Assembly: GCA_020435965.1 (NCBI GenBank)
Contig: JAGQYS010000006.1
Location: 12,948-76,947 of the forward strand
DNA: 64,000 bases
Reading direction: 5' to 3'
Source of the DNA: Flavobacteriaceae bacterium
GTDB lineage: Bacteria > Bacteroidota > Bacteroidia > Flavobacteriales > Flavobacteriaceae
In this document: piece after piece, positions 24,849-34,114 of the stretch
How the letters are laid out: each line of letters begins with the position of its first letter
Position numbering within the stretch: the first letter of the stretch is position 1
The notes under the pieces: model-generated
What the model was told of the DNA's origin: nothing
Seen by the model: only the letters and a program-made list of their open reading frames with translations
Databases searched by the model: none
Program-made: the position numbers and the translations under genes

Positions 24849-25319
24849 TTATATCTTGATTTGCCTATCTATTTGTTGGTTTAACGAGATAAAAGTTTCT
24901 GTTCTAGATACACCAGAAATGGTTTGAATGTCTTTATTTAAAACGTGCATTAAATGCTCATTATCTTTACACAGAATCTTTACCAAAATACTCCAATTTC
25001 CAGTTGTGTAGTGGCATTCTAAAACCTCAGGGATTTTTTTAAGCTGCCTTACAGCGTCAGGATTACTCATGGCTTTATCTAAAAAGATACCAACAAATGC
25101 CATGGTTGTATAGCCTAAAATCTTTGGATTAATCACAAATTTTGAACCTGCCAATAACCCAGATTTTTCTAGCTTTCGTAAACGTTGATGAATGGCTGCG
25201 CCAGAAATTCCGACTTGACGTGCAATTTCTAAAACAGGAGTTCTGGCATCTTCCATTAAGGCACGAAGTATTTTTTTATCAATACCATCTATCTGAACAT
25301 TCTGGTTGATTACCTTCAT
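24849..25319 (-). CDS. Lrp/AsnC family transcriptional regulator
   Basis: This 156-residue protein has an N-terminal winged helix-turn-helix (GIDKKILRALMEDARTPVLEIARQVGISGAAIHQRLRKLE, about 12-51) and a C-terminal RAM ligand-binding domain. Lrp/AsnC proteins sense amino acids and form octamers. It lies 22 bases downstream of the saccharopine dehydrogenase gene on the same strand, so lysine or a lysine-pathway intermediate is a reasonable ligand guess; that is inference. Confidence 0.93.
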   Translation of the reverse strand: MKVINQNVQIDGIDKKILRALMEDARTPVLEIARQVGISGAAIHQRLRKLEKSGLLAGSKFVINPKILGYTTMAFVGIFLDKAMSNPDAVRQLKKIPEVLECHYTTGNWSILVKILCKDNEHLMHVLNKDIQTISGVSRTETFISLNQQIDRQIKI

Positions 25320-25341
25320 TTTATTTTTTACTAAAAAAATA

Positions 25342-26706
25342 TTAGACGTTTAGTGGATTATAACCTAAATAAGGTACTTCTTTTTCCTGAAATTCTATTC
25401 CAAATTCTTTCAGCTCCTTTAAAATAGGTTCATAAACTTCTTTTGCAATTGGTATTTGCACTCCAGGAGTTTTTATTTTTCCGTTTAAAATAGCCAAGGT
25501 GGCTATAGCAACTGGTAAGCCTACAGTTTTTGACATGGCAGTATAGGTCTGATCTTCACCAATTGCAACCATAGTAGAGTCTATTTGACGTTTTTCGCCA
25601 TTTAGTGCATAACCGAATTTGTGATACATTACAATCATGTCTTTATCATTTTCGTCTAAAGTCCAGCTATCCATAAGTATTTTTTGTAAAATTTCTGCTG
25701 GAGTGGCTTTAACAAGTCCAACCATTTTTTTGGGATTAAAAACATCCAACTCTTCTAACTTGTCCCATACAATATCATCTTGATCTATTTTTAATTGATG
25801 TCTAAACTTAAGTTCAACAGAATCGGTTGGACTATAAGGTAGAAAAGCATTTATAAAATCACGATAACTCATATTTTCACTATCATCAATAGTATAGCTG
25901 TCATCAGTCATTCCAAGTAATACAAACATTTGCCAGGCTCTACTAAACCCAACACGTCTCATAGTGCCACGATACAATGTTTTGGCACTGTTAAGTCCGT
26001 AAGCACTTTGATATTTTAATGAGTCTCGATTGGCATAAGCTTCAAAGCGACCATAACCTTCAACATCTAAAAACTCGGTACGTCTAAACAGACGATGATA
26101 CGGAATATATTTATAAGTGCCTTCTTGTAAAAATTTGGCAGCACCACCTTGTCCTGCAACAACCACATTTCTTGGGTTCCAAGTGAATTTATAATTCCAT
26201 AAGTTATTATCGCTTTCAGGAGCTACTAAGCCACCAGTGAAAGATTCAAATAGTATAATTTCACCTCCTTTATCTCTGATATCATCAATAACTTGCATGG
26301 CACTCATGTGGTCTATTCCAGGATCTACACCGATTTCGTTCATAAAGACTAAGTTTTTGTTCTTAGCCGAAGAATCTAGTGCCTGCATTTCTGGACTAAC
26401 GTATGATGCTGTAACCATGTGTGTGCTATGAGTAACACAATCTTTCGCAACTTCAATGTGCAATCTTGCTGGAAGCATTGATACAACTATGTCTGCAACT
26501 TTAATAGCGTTGCTTCTGGATTCTTTATCAAAAACATCTAAAGGGATAACATTGGCATGATCATGGTTCCCAATAAGTTTCCTAGCATTTTTTATATTAA
26601 TATCTCCAATTGTGATATGTAAATCTTCAGCTTTAGCTTTGTCTAAAAAGTATTTTATTAAATAAGATGCAGATTTTCCTGCTCCAATTATTAATATGTT
26701 TCTCAT
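25342..26706 (-). CDS. Saccharopine dehydrogenase family protein
   Basis: This 454-residue enzyme has an N-terminal Rossmann loop (ILIIGAGKSASYLIKYFL, about 3-20), the second-strand acidic residue in IGDINI, and the C-terminal saccharopine reductase domain (ASYVSPEMQALD, NEIGVDPGIDHMSA). Saccharopine dehydrogenases interconvert lysine/2-aminoadipate semialdehyde with glutamate and saccharopine. The Bacteroidota forms of about 450 residues are usually assigned to lysine degradation. It shares a transcript with the downstream Lrp-type regulator. Confidence 0.9.
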   Translation of the reverse strand: MRNILIIGAGKSASYLIKYFLDKAKAEDLHITIGDINIKNARKLIGNHDHANVIPLDVFDKESRSNAIKVADIVVSMLPARLHIEVAKDCVTHSTHMVTASYVSPEMQALDSSAKNKNLVFMNEIGVDPGIDHMSAMQVIDDIRDKGGEIILFESFTGGLVAPESDNNLWNYKFTWNPRNVVVAGQGGAAKFLQEGTYKYIPYHRLFRRTEFLDVEGYGRFEAYANRDSLKYQSAYGLNSAKTLYRGTMRRVGFSRAWQMFVLLGMTDDSYTIDDSENMSYRDFINAFLPYSPTDSVELKFRHQLKIDQDDIVWDKLEELDVFNPKKMVGLVKATPAEILQKILMDSWTLDENDKDMIVMYHKFGYALNGEKRQIDSTMVAIGEDQTYTAMSKTVGLPVAIATLAILNGKIKTPGVQIPIAKEVYEPILKELKEFGIEFQEKEVPYLGYNPLNV

Positions 26707-26792
26707 AGTCAGTTTAGTTGTGTAATTTTGGATTTTTATACTACGAATGTAATAAATTGTAAGGGTTATAAAAACATAAATCAGATTTTAAT

Positions 26793-27182
26793 ATGAACAA
26801 GAAATTACTAATTACAGGAAGCGTTTTAGGTGTAATATCTATTGTTTTAGGAGCGTTTGCTTCCCATGGTTTAGAAAAATTAATTACAGAAGATGCTATT
26901 GAAACATTTCAGGTTGGTGTTCGCTATCAAATGTACCATGCTTTGTTGTTATTGTTTGCAGGGAATTCATCAAAAATCTCAACTAAATCAAAGTATTGGA
27001 TGTTTGTTTTAATTACTTCTGGTGTTGTATTGTTTTCTGGCTCTATTTATGTTCTTTCAACAAATGAACTTACAGAATTTGACTTTAAAACTATTGGGTT
27101 TATCACTCCAATAGGAGGTTTGCTTCTAATCTGTTCTTGGGTAGTAATGTTGATTGGATTTTTAAAGTTAAAAGACGAATAA
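26793..27182 (+). CDS. DUF423 family membrane protein
   Basis: This 129-residue protein has four hydrophobic segments. The family signature is at the N-terminus (SIVLGAFASHGLEKLI, about 16-31), followed by FQVGVRYQMYHALLLL. DUF423 proteins are small inner-membrane proteins of unknown function. It is divergent from the saccharopine dehydrogenase gene and upstream of pckA, which has its own promoter. Confidence 0.9.
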   Translation: MNKKLLITGSVLGVISIVLGAFASHGLEKLITEDAIETFQVGVRYQMYHALLLLFAGNSSKISTKSKYWMFVLITSGVVLFSGSIYVLSTNELTEFDFKTIGFITPIGGLLLICSWVVMLIGFLKLKDE

Positions 27183-27218
27183 TGTTAGTTTTTTAAATAT
27201 AAATTCTAATAAAATTTA

Positions 27219-27226
27219 TATTTTTG
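27219..27226 (+). promoter_or_regulatory. -7 promoter element of pckA
   Basis: TATTTTTG matches TAnnTTTG and lies 24 bases before ATG 27251. An in-frame TTG at 27224 falls inside this promoter and therefore cannot be the start. Confidence 0.6.
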
Positions 27227-27250
27227 CAGGATAAACAACACAATAAAATT

Positions 27251-28864
27251 ATGGTGGATAACACCCAAGGCAAGAAAACAATTTCGGTAGAACAATACGG
27301 GATTAAGAACGCAACGGTTAATTACCAATTATCACCAAACCAACTTCACGATAAGACAATTTCAAACAATCAAGGTCTAGAAGCATCATCAGGAGCGCTT
27401 GCTGTAAATACAGGAGAATTTACTGGTCGCTCACCTAAAGATCGTTTTATCGTAAAAGATGATATCACAAAGGATCGTGTTTGGTGGGGAAATATAAACA
27501 TACCCTTTGAAAGTGATAAATTTGAAGCGCTTTACAAAAAGGTAACTGCATATTTGTCTGAAAAAGAAGTTTACGTAAGGGACTGTTACGCTTGTGCAGA
27601 TTTAAACTACAAAACAAATATTCGTGTTATAAACGAATATCCTTGGAGCAATATGTTTGCTTACAATATGTTTTTAAGACCAAATGAGGACGAGCTTAAA
27701 AACTTTGACCCTGAATGGCTTGTGGTTAATGCTCCAGGTTTTATGGCAGATCCAGAAGCAGATGGCACACGTCAACATAATTTTGCCATTTTAGACTTTA
27801 CCAAAAAAATTGCAATAATAGGAGGAACAGGATATACAGGCGAAATTAAAAAAGGAATATTCTCTGCACTGAACTTTGTACTTCCCGTATTTAAAAACAC
27901 CCTGCCAATGCACTGTAGTGCGAACGTTGGTAAAGATGGAGATACTGCAATTTTCTTTGGATTGTCAGGAACCGGAAAAACAACCTTGTCAACAGATCCT
28001 AATAGAAGTTTAATTGGCGATGATGAACATGGTTGGACTGCTGAAAACACAGTATTTAATTTTGAAGGAGGCTGCTATGCAAAAGTTATTAATTTGACCA
28101 GAGATAGCGAACCAGAAATTTATGATGCCATAAAAAAAGGAGCCATACTTGAAAATGTGATTATGGACGCTAACGGCGAAGTAGATTTTACAGATACCTC
28201 CATTACACAAAACACAAGAGTAAGTTATCCAATTTACCATATTGAAAACATTAGAACACCATCAATAGGTGAGAATCCGAAAAACATTTTCTTTTTAACA
28301 GCAGATGCTTTCGGTGTATTGCCTCCAATTTCAAAATTAACACCTGGTCAGGCAGCCTATCATTTCATTTCAGGATATACTGCAAAAGTTGCTGGAACAG
28401 AAGCAGGAATAGACGAGCCATTGCCAAGTTTTTCAGCTTGTTTTGGAGCGCCTTTTATGCCTTTGCATCCTACAAAATATGCTGAGATGTTAAGTAAAAA
28501 GATGAAAGATGCTGGTGTGAATGTTTGGTTGATAAACACTGGATGGACAGGTGGCCCTTATGGTGTTGGAAGCAGAATTAAGCTTAAATACACAAGAGCT
28601 ATGATTACAGCAGCACTGAATGGTGATTTAGACAATGTATCACCTGAAACCTATAGAACACACTCTGTATTTGGATTGTTGCAACCAAGGTCTTGTCCTG
28701 GAGTACCAGACGAGGTATTAAGCTCAAGACAAACTTGGAACAATGATGAAAGCTATTATAAAACAGCATATAAATTGTCTGATTCTTTTAGAGAGAATTT
28801 TAAGAAATTTGAAGAGTTCGCAAATGCTGAGATTTTGGCTGGAGCACCAAATGTAAAATCTTAA
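27251..28864 (+). CDS. pckA: Phosphoenolpyruvate carboxykinase (ATP)
   Basis: This 537-residue enzyme converts oxaloacetate and ATP to PEP, ADP and CO2, the first committed step of gluconeogenesis. Motifs present are TGEFTGRSPKDRFIV (oxaloacetate site), the kinase-1a P-loop GLSGTGKTTLS (near 243) and kinase-2 DDEHGW, plus the ENTVFNFEGGCYAK segment. The start at 27251 (MVDNTQGKKTISVEQYG) fits the family N-terminus and the promoter position. A bidirectional terminator follows at 28883-28917. Confidence 0.97.
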   Translation: MVDNTQGKKTISVEQYGIKNATVNYQLSPNQLHDKTISNNQGLEASSGALAVNTGEFTGRSPKDRFIVKDDITKDRVWWGNINIPFESDKFEALYKKVTAYLSEKEVYVRDCYACADLNYKTNIRVINEYPWSNMFAYNMFLRPNEDELKNFDPEWLVVNAPGFMADPEADGTRQHNFAILDFTKKIAIIGGTGYTGEIKKGIFSALNFVLPVFKNTLPMHCSANVGKDGDTAIFFGLSGTGKTTLSTDPNRSLIGDDEHGWTAENTVFNFEGGCYAKVINLTRDSEPEIYDAIKKGAILENVIMDANGEVDFTDTSITQNTRVSYPIYHIENIRTPSIGENPKNIFFLTADAFGVLPPISKLTPGQAAYHFISGYTAKVAGTEAGIDEPLPSFSACFGAPFMPLHPTKYAEMLSKKMKDAGVNVWLINTGWTGGPYGVGSRIKLKYTRAMITAALNGDLDNVSPETYRTHSVFGLLQPRSCPGVPDEVLSSRQTWNNDESYYKTAYKLSDSFRENFKKFEEFANAEILAGAPNVKS

Positions 28865-28882
28865 TATTTAGAACTATATAAA

Positions 28883-28917
28883 CAAAAAGGGTGAAGATTT
28901 TATCTTCACCCTTTTTG
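28883..28917. terminator. Bidirectional terminator between pckA and hemD
   Basis: CAAAAAGGGTGAAGA pairs exactly with TCTTCACCCTTTTTG around a short loop. A runs on one side and T runs on the other let it serve both convergent genes. Confidence 0.9.
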
Positions 28918-28936
28918 TTTGCACTAAAATCGTGTG

Positions 28937-29683
28937 TTATTTTTTGTTTACACTTTCAATATATTTTTCCAAGGCCATTGTCATTGAAGGCGTTTCTGGA
29001 GTTGGTGCGGCAATATCTACACGTAACCCTTTATCTTCAACAGCTTTAATGGTTGTGTTTCCAAATACTGCAATGCGTGTGTTGTTTTGTTTGAAATCTG
29101 GGAAATTATGAAACAGTGAGTCTATTCCAGAAGGGCTAAAAAACACAAGTATGTCATAAAACACATTCTCTAAATCGGATAAATCACTTATAACAGTTCT
29201 GTAAAACGTAGATTTTTTCCACTTTATACTCAAATCATTTAAAATTTCAGGGACCTCAGGTTTTAACTTGTCTGTTGCTGGTAATAAAAATGACTCGTCT
29301 TTATACTTTTTAATAAGTGGAGAGAGTTCTGCAAAAGTACGTTTGCCAACATAAATTTTACGTTTTCTATACACCACATATTTTTGCAAATAGTAAGCAA
29401 CAGCTTCAGATTGACAAAAATATTTCATCGAGTCTGGAACTTTAAAACGCATTTCATCTGCCACCCTAAAAAAATGATCAACGGCATTTCTACTAGTCAG
29501 AATAATAGCAGAGTAGTTGTTTAAATCTACCTTTTCCATGCGTATTTCTTTGGCAGGAACACCTTCAACATGTATAAAAGGTCTAAAATCAATTTTTACC
29601 TTTTGTTTTTCTTGCAATTCAAAATATGGAGAATTTTCTACCTTAGGTTCAGGCTGAGAAACTAGAATGGTCTTCACTTTCAT
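28937..29683 (-). CDS. hemD: Uroporphyrinogen-III synthase family protein
   Basis: This 248-residue protein has the two-lobed HemD layout. The first lobe includes SAIILTSRNAVDHFF and the second includes DILVFFSPSGIDSLF and NTRIAVFGNTTIKAVEDKGLRVDIAAPTPETPSM, the usual C-terminal motif. It closes hydroxymethylbilane to uroporphyrinogen III for haem synthesis. HemD sequences diverge widely, so motif support is moderate but consistent. It lies 24 bases downstream of the DUF4271 gene, a pairing seen in other Flavobacteriaceae. Confidence 0.87.
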   Translation of the reverse strand: MKVKTILVSQPEPKVENSPYFELQEKQKVKIDFRPFIHVEGVPAKEIRMEKVDLNNYSAIILTSRNAVDHFFRVADEMRFKVPDSMKYFCQSEAVAYYLQKYVVYRKRKIYVGKRTFAELSPLIKKYKDESFLLPATDKLKPEVPEILNDLSIKWKKSTFYRTVISDLSDLENVFYDILVFFSPSGIDSLFHNFPDFKQNNTRIAVFGNTTIKAVEDKGLRVDIAAPTPETPSMTMALEKYIESVNKK

Positions 29684-29707
29684 ATGCTACTTGTAGTTTT
29701 GCTCTTA

Positions 29708-30355
29708 CTAATTATTTAGAAATAGCTTATATAAAACTATATAAGGTGCAATTTCAAGTGCGCAAAGATACAAAATAAAATAGAACAAATTATTTAAAAT
29801 TGTTTTTTGATGCGTTTTAACTGAAGTAATAAAACCAATTATATTTACGACTACTATGAGCCCAAAAACGATATAGATTATGGTGGTGTTGGGTTTTAAT
29901 GCAAAAATCAATACAATATTAATTGGCAGAAGGATTAAACCAACATAATTTTTATAATTGGTTTTTTGAAAAAGATAAGAATCTATAAGTGTATCAATGT
30001 CAAACAAACTACCAATTAACCGTTCCAATAAAATCTTAATTAAAATTATAGCACCAATACCAACAAAGACTTTTATAAATAAAGGAAGATCGAAACTTAA
30101 TGGCTCAACCAATGTGTTATAGCCAATTATTGAGAAAATACTTAATGAAATAACCAGATTAACAAATAACAACGAGTCAAATTGATCAATAAATTTTTGT
30201 TCTCGAGCATAAATTTTTAAGTACTTGGAATTGCCAATAACCCATAAATAATCATTAAACCTATTGGAAAAAGCATATTTGGCAAACGCCAAAATACATA
30301 AGCTAAAAACAATTAAAATGGTAAACCATTCATTGGATATGATTTCTCTAAACAT
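29708..30355 (-). CDS. DUF4271 polytopic membrane protein
   Basis: This 215-residue protein has about six hydrophobic segments (near 12-27, 62-80, 92-112, 137-155, 158-178 and 190-210). It corresponds to DUF4271, a Bacteroidota family usually next to hemD, as here. Function is unknown; the neighbour suggests a possible haem or envelope role, but that is inference only. Confidence 0.82.
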   Translation of the reverse strand: MFREIISNEWFTILIVFSLCILAFAKYAFSNRFNDYLWVIGNSKYLKIYAREQKFIDQFDSLLFVNLVISLSIFSIIGYNTLVEPLSFDLPLFIKVFVGIGAIILIKILLERLIGSLFDIDTLIDSYLFQKTNYKNYVGLILLPINIVLIFALKPNTTIIYIVFGLIVVVNIIGFITSVKTHQKTILNNLFYFILYLCALEIAPYIVLYKLFLNN

Positions 30356-30462
30356 AACGCTAAATTATGAAGAATTATCTACAGATTTCACTTTGTTGTT
30401 TTCAATTTTAAATAAAAACAAAAAGTCAAGTTAAGTTCATAAAATTAATCCTGTAAATAACT

Positions 30463-30470
30463 TACTTTTG
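30463..30470 (+). promoter_or_regulatory. -7 promoter element of the polyprenol-mannose synthase operon
   Basis: TACTTTTG matches TAnnTTTG and lies 19 bases before the ATG at 30490. It would drive the three-gene run up to 33093. Confidence 0.5.
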
Positions 30471-30489
30471 CTTAAAATTATGTTTTTAA

Positions 30490-31215
30490 ATGAAGGATGC
30501 TGTTGTCATTATACCAACATATAATGAAATAGAAAATATTGAAACCATTATTCGTGCTGTTTTTAGTCAGGACAAAGCGTTTGATATTTTGGTGGTTGAT
30601 GATAATTCGCCAGACTTGACAGCATTAAAGGTTAAAGATCTGCAAAACGAATTTCCAGAACGATTATTTTTGGAAATAAGAAAAGAAAAATCAGGATTAG
30701 GAACAGCTTATATTCATGGATTCAAATGGTGTTTAGATACAGGTTACGATTATATTTTTGAAATGGATGCCGATTTTTCGCACAACCCAAAAGATTTACT
30801 TAGGCTGTACAACACTTGTGCAATTGATGGTGCAGATGTTGCCATTGGCTCACGTTATATAAAAGGTGTCAACGTAGTGAATTGGCCTTTAGGAAGAGTC
30901 ATCTTATCATATCTAGCATCCATTTATGTGCGAATTATTACAGGAATGCACATTCGTGATACTACTGCGGGATTTGTTTGTTACAAGCGAAAAGTGCTTG
31001 AAACACTAGATTTAGATCGTATTAAGTTTGTTGGTTATGCCTTTCAAATAGAAATGAAATTTAAAGCCCATTTAAAACGTTTTAAAATTGTTGAAATTCC
31101 AGTTATTTTTACCGACCGAACAAAAGGAGAATCAAAATTGAGTGGAGGCATTATTTCTGAAGCCATTTTTGGAGTGATTAGTATGAAATTTAAGAGTTTA
31201 TTTTCTAAAAGATAA
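30490..31215 (+). CDS. Polyprenol monophosphomannose synthase (GT2)
   Basis: This 241-residue GT2 glycosyltransferase begins VVIIPTYNEIENIE and has DILVVDDNSPD, then EMDADFSHNP (the DxD metal site), GSRYIKGVNVVNWPLGR and DTTAGFVCYKR. These are Dpm1-type motifs for transferring mannose or glucose from a nucleotide sugar to polyprenyl phosphate at the cytoplasmic membrane. It lacks the C-terminal membrane domain, as in single-domain Dpm1 proteins. It starts a short operon with dihydroorotase and a DUF4296 lipoprotein. Confidence 0.92.
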   Translation: MKDAVVIIPTYNEIENIETIIRAVFSQDKAFDILVVDDNSPDLTALKVKDLQNEFPERLFLEIRKEKSGLGTAYIHGFKWCLDTGYDYIFEMDADFSHNPKDLLRLYNTCAIDGADVAIGSRYIKGVNVVNWPLGRVILSYLASIYVRIITGMHIRDTTAGFVCYKRKVLETLDLDRIKFVGYAFQIEMKFKAHLKRFKIVEIPVIFTDRTKGESKLSGGIISEAIFGVISMKFKSLFSKR

Positions 31216-31216
31216 T

Positions 31217-32563
31217 ATGCAAAACAAAGTAACACTTATAAAAAATGCCAGAATTGTAAATGAAGGCAAAATATTCAGTGGTGATATTCTTATTGAAAAT
31301 GATTATATAAAAGAAGTTGCACCATCTATTAGCGCAAAATCATCAGAAGTACATGTTTTTGATGCTGAAGATAATTACGTGCTTCCAGGCGTTATTGATG
31401 ATCAGGTACACTTTAGAGAACCAGGATTAACACACAAGGCAGATATAGGGTCAGAATCAAAAGCTGCCGTTGCAGGAGGCATTACGTCTTTTATTGAAAT
31501 GCCTAACACAAATCCGCAAACAACAACTATAGAAAAGTTGGAAGAGAAATTTGATATAGCAGCCAAAACATCTTGGGCAAACTACTCTTTTATGTTTGGA
31601 GGCACCAATGACAATTTGGATGAAATATTAAAAGTTGACGCCAAAAATGTTGCAGCTTTAAAATTGTTTTTGGGTTCTTCAACAGGAAATATGCTGGTCG
31701 ATAATCCTCAGGTTCTGGAAAAAATATTCAGTAATACAGATTTGCTTATTGCTGTGCATTGTGAAGATGAGGCAACCATTCAAAAGAACTTAAAAGAGCA
31801 TATTGATAAATTTGGTGATGATATTCCTATGAAATACCATCCCGTTATTCGTAGTGAAGAAGCCTGTTATTTATCATCATCAAAAGCCATTGAATTAGCT
31901 AAAAAAACTGGAGCACGATTGCATGTTTTTCATTTATCAACTGGCAAAGAAACCAATTTGTTCTCAAATAAGATACCTCTTAAAGATAAAAAAATCACAG
32001 CCGAAGTTTGTATACACCAACTTTGGTTTACAGATGAAGACTACGACAAAAAAGGCACATTAATAAAATGGAATCCTGCTGTTAAAACCCAAAAAGATAA
32101 GGATGCGCTTTGGAAAGCATTGCTGGATAATCGTATTGATGTGATTGCTACAGATCATGCACCACATACTTTAGAAGAAAAAAATAACGTTTATACAAAA
32201 GCACCTTCTGGTGGGCCACTTGTTCAGCATGCTTTGGTAGCTATGTTAGAAGCACATCATCAAGGTAAGATTTCTATTGAAAAAATAGTTGAGAAAATGT
32301 GCCATAATCCTGCAATTTTGTTTCAAGTTGAAAAAAGAGGCTATATTAAAGAAGGCTATTTTGCAGATTTAGTTATTGTAGATTTAAATAGCCCTTGGAC
32401 TGTTAAAAAAGAAAATATTTTGTACAAATGTGGATGGTCACCATTTGAGGGTACCTCATTTAAATCAAGAATTACACATACATTTGTTAATGGAAGCTTG
32501 GTATATAAAAACTTTAAGTTTTATGATGCAAATGCTGCCAAACGTCTAACTTTTAATAGATAA
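31217..32563 (+). CDS. pyrC: Dihydroorotase
   Basis: This 448-residue amidohydrolase interconverts N-carbamoyl-aspartate and dihydroorotate in pyrimidine synthesis. The metal site DDQVHFREPG (near 61; DxH motif) is followed by GGITSFIEMPNTNP, AVHCEDE and ATDHAPHTLEEK, typical of the class I/PyrC-type family. The gene is one base after the glycosyltransferase stop and overlaps the next gene by one base (TAATG). Some relatives are annotated as allantoinase or hydantoinase, but the DHAPH context supports dihydroorotase. Confidence 0.9.
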   Translation: MQNKVTLIKNARIVNEGKIFSGDILIENDYIKEVAPSISAKSSEVHVFDAEDNYVLPGVIDDQVHFREPGLTHKADIGSESKAAVAGGITSFIEMPNTNPQTTTIEKLEEKFDIAAKTSWANYSFMFGGTNDNLDEILKVDAKNVAALKLFLGSSTGNMLVDNPQVLEKIFSNTDLLIAVHCEDEATIQKNLKEHIDKFGDDIPMKYHPVIRSEEACYLSSSKAIELAKKTGARLHVFHLSTGKETNLFSNKIPLKDKKITAEVCIHQLWFTDEDYDKKGTLIKWNPAVKTQKDKDALWKALLDNRIDVIATDHAPHTLEEKNNVYTKAPSGGPLVQHALVAMLEAHHQGKISIEKIVEKMCHNPAILFQVEKRGYIKEGYFADLVIVDLNSPWTVKKENILYKCGWSPFEGTSFKSRITHTFVNGSLVYKNFKFYDANAAKRLTFNR

Positions 32564-33093
32564 TGAAGCATTTAGCTTACATATTGGTTTTATTGCTCAT
32601 TGTTTCTTGTGGAGGCGAAGGTAAAAAAAGGATTAAAAAACCTGATGGCTTGATTGCAAAAGACAAAATGGTTGATATTATTTACGATATGTCTTTAATA
32701 AGTGCAGCCAAAGGTGTTAACAGAAAACTTATGGAGCAGCAAGGATTACATCCTGATGCTTATGTATATGAAAAACATGGTATTGATAGTGCTCAATTTG
32801 CTAAAAGTAATGAATATTATGCGTTTGATTTAGATGCTTACGAAGAGATTTATAAAAAAGTAAAGGCTAAACTGGAAACAAACAAAAAACACTATACAGA
32901 TCTTGTTCAAGTTGAAGAAAAACAAAAAGACTCCCTTAATCAAGAACGTAGAAAAACTAGAGATTCGCTTAATGAAATGAGAAAAAGTCAAGGTAGTGTA
33001 ACACCTCTAAATTTTGACAAAGCCAAGTTGAAGCCTATTGGTCAGATAAAAACTGTCGACTCGTTGAAGAAATCGCAGAATCGACAGAATTAA
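32563..33093 (+). CDS. DUF4296 lipoprotein
   Basis: This 176-residue lipoprotein has a short signal ending VLLLIVSCGG, with the lipidated Cys near residue 16. It is followed by IAKDKMVDIIYDMSLISAA, the DUF4296 signature, and a long charged helical C-terminus rich in Lys, Glu and Arg. It is found after dihydroorotase in many Flavobacteriia. Function unknown. Its last 59 bases overlap the convergent epimerase gene. Confidence 0.85.
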   Translation: MKHLAYILVLLLIVSCGGEGKKRIKKPDGLIAKDKMVDIIYDMSLISAAKGVNRKLMEQQGLHPDAYVYEKHGIDSAQFAKSNEYYAFDLDAYEEIYKKVKAKLETNKKHYTDLVQVEEKQKDSLNQERRKTRDSLNEMRKSQGSVTPLNFDKAKLKPIGQIKTVDSLKKSQNRQN

Positions 33094-34042
33094 ACTCATA
33101 ACTCAAATCACGTTTAGTTTTTGAATTATCGTAATTAGTGATACTCTGAATGGAGTTTACAGAGTGCCTCACCAATCGTCTGTGTCTGCCTTTAATTTTA
33201 CTTCGTAACCAATCCATTCGCCAAGCAATTTGTAATAACAATGACGATGCTTTCTTCTTTGGAGGCTCAACATTTAACGCATTTGCAATTTTTGTAAAAA
33301 ATGATTGAAATGTTAAGTTTTCAGCGATTACAATATAGCGTTCATTTTTTATGTTTCCTTCCATCAACTGAACCATAATATTGACAACATCATTAACATG
33401 GACATAGCCTGTTGTTCCTTTAGTATAATATTTCAAGCCTTTATAAATCCGTTTGAAAAAACTTCCACTACCAAAGCGCCAAAACCCTGGGCCAATTATA
33501 ACACCTGGATTTACTATAACGACATCGAGACCTTCTTGGCAGCCTCTCCAAACTTCCATTTCAGCACCATATTTTGTAATGGCATAAACACTATGGTCAT
33601 CATCTTTGTTCCAAGGCGATTCTTCGGTTATCAATTTATTAGAAAGCTCTTTGCCTATAGCCGCAATAGAACTGACGTAGCAGAGTTTTTTAATGTTATG
33701 AGAAACACATAAATTCACAACATTAGCTGTGCCTTCTATATTAATTTGTCTTAATGAATGATAATAATTAGGGTCAAATGAAATAAAAGCAGCGCAATGA
33801 TATACATGAGTAATCCCATTAAAAGCTTCGGTAAGTTTTGGGATATCTGTAATATCACCTTCAACCCATTCAATTTTAGAAAAAAGTTCTTCAACGTTTT
33901 CAGTATAATATGAAAACACATGTTTTACAGCTTCAATTTTTTTCTGGGTTCTATAAATGGCTCTAACTCGATGTCCTTTTTGAGTCAGCTTAAAAAGTAA
34001 GTGACTACCAACTAGGCCTGTTCCTCCTGTAACTAAAATCAT
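33035..34042 (-). CDS. NAD-dependent epimerase/dehydratase (extended SDR)
   Basis: This 335-residue extended SDR has the NAD loop [12 protein letters not shown] (residues 5-16), [15 protein letters not shown] and the catalytic YAITKYGAE (YxxxK near 151). NPGVIIGPG marks the substrate domain. It resembles dihydroflavonol reductase/3-beta-HSD-like SDRs, and the substrate is not predictable. Its 3' end lies antisense within the DUF4296 gene by 59 bases. Confidence 0.9.
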   Translation of the reverse strand: MILVTGGTGLVGSHLLFKLTQKGHRVRAIYRTQKKIEAVKHVFSYYTENVEELFSKIEWVEGDITDIPKLTEAFNGITHVYHCAAFISFDPNYYHSLRQINIEGTANVVNLCVSHNIKKLCYVSSIAAIGKELSNKLITEESPWNKDDDHSVYAITKYGAEMEVWRGCQEGLDVVIVNPGVIIGPGFWRFGSGSFFKRIYKGLKYYTKGTTGYVHVNDVVNIMVQLMEGNIKNERYIVIAENLTFQSFFTKIANALNVEPPKKKASSLLLQIAWRMDWLRSKIKGRHRRLVRHSVNSIQSITNYDNSKTKRDLSYEFNSVDSAISSTSRQFLSDQ

Positions 34043-34088
34043 AAAACTAAATTAGTGTTTTTTCTTTTCACGTCAGTACTTAAAAAAT

Positions 34089-34096
34089 TATCTTTG
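34089..34096 (+). promoter_or_regulatory. -7 promoter element of tyrS
   Basis: TATCTTTG matches TAnnTTTG. It lies 18 bases before ATG 34115 and downstream of the in-frame TTG at 34055, so the longer reading frame cannot be translated from this transcript. Confidence 0.6.
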
Positions 34097-34114
34097 CTCA
34101 AATTTAATGAAGTG

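Noticed and set aside
27224-27250. TTG start extending pckA by nine codons
   Set aside because: The codon lies inside the -7 element TATTTTTG, so it would not be transcribed; ATG 27251 fits the family N-terminus.
34055-34114. TTG start extending tyrS by 20 codons
   Set aside because: It lies upstream of the -7 element at 34089-34096 and the extra residues do not resemble TyrRS.
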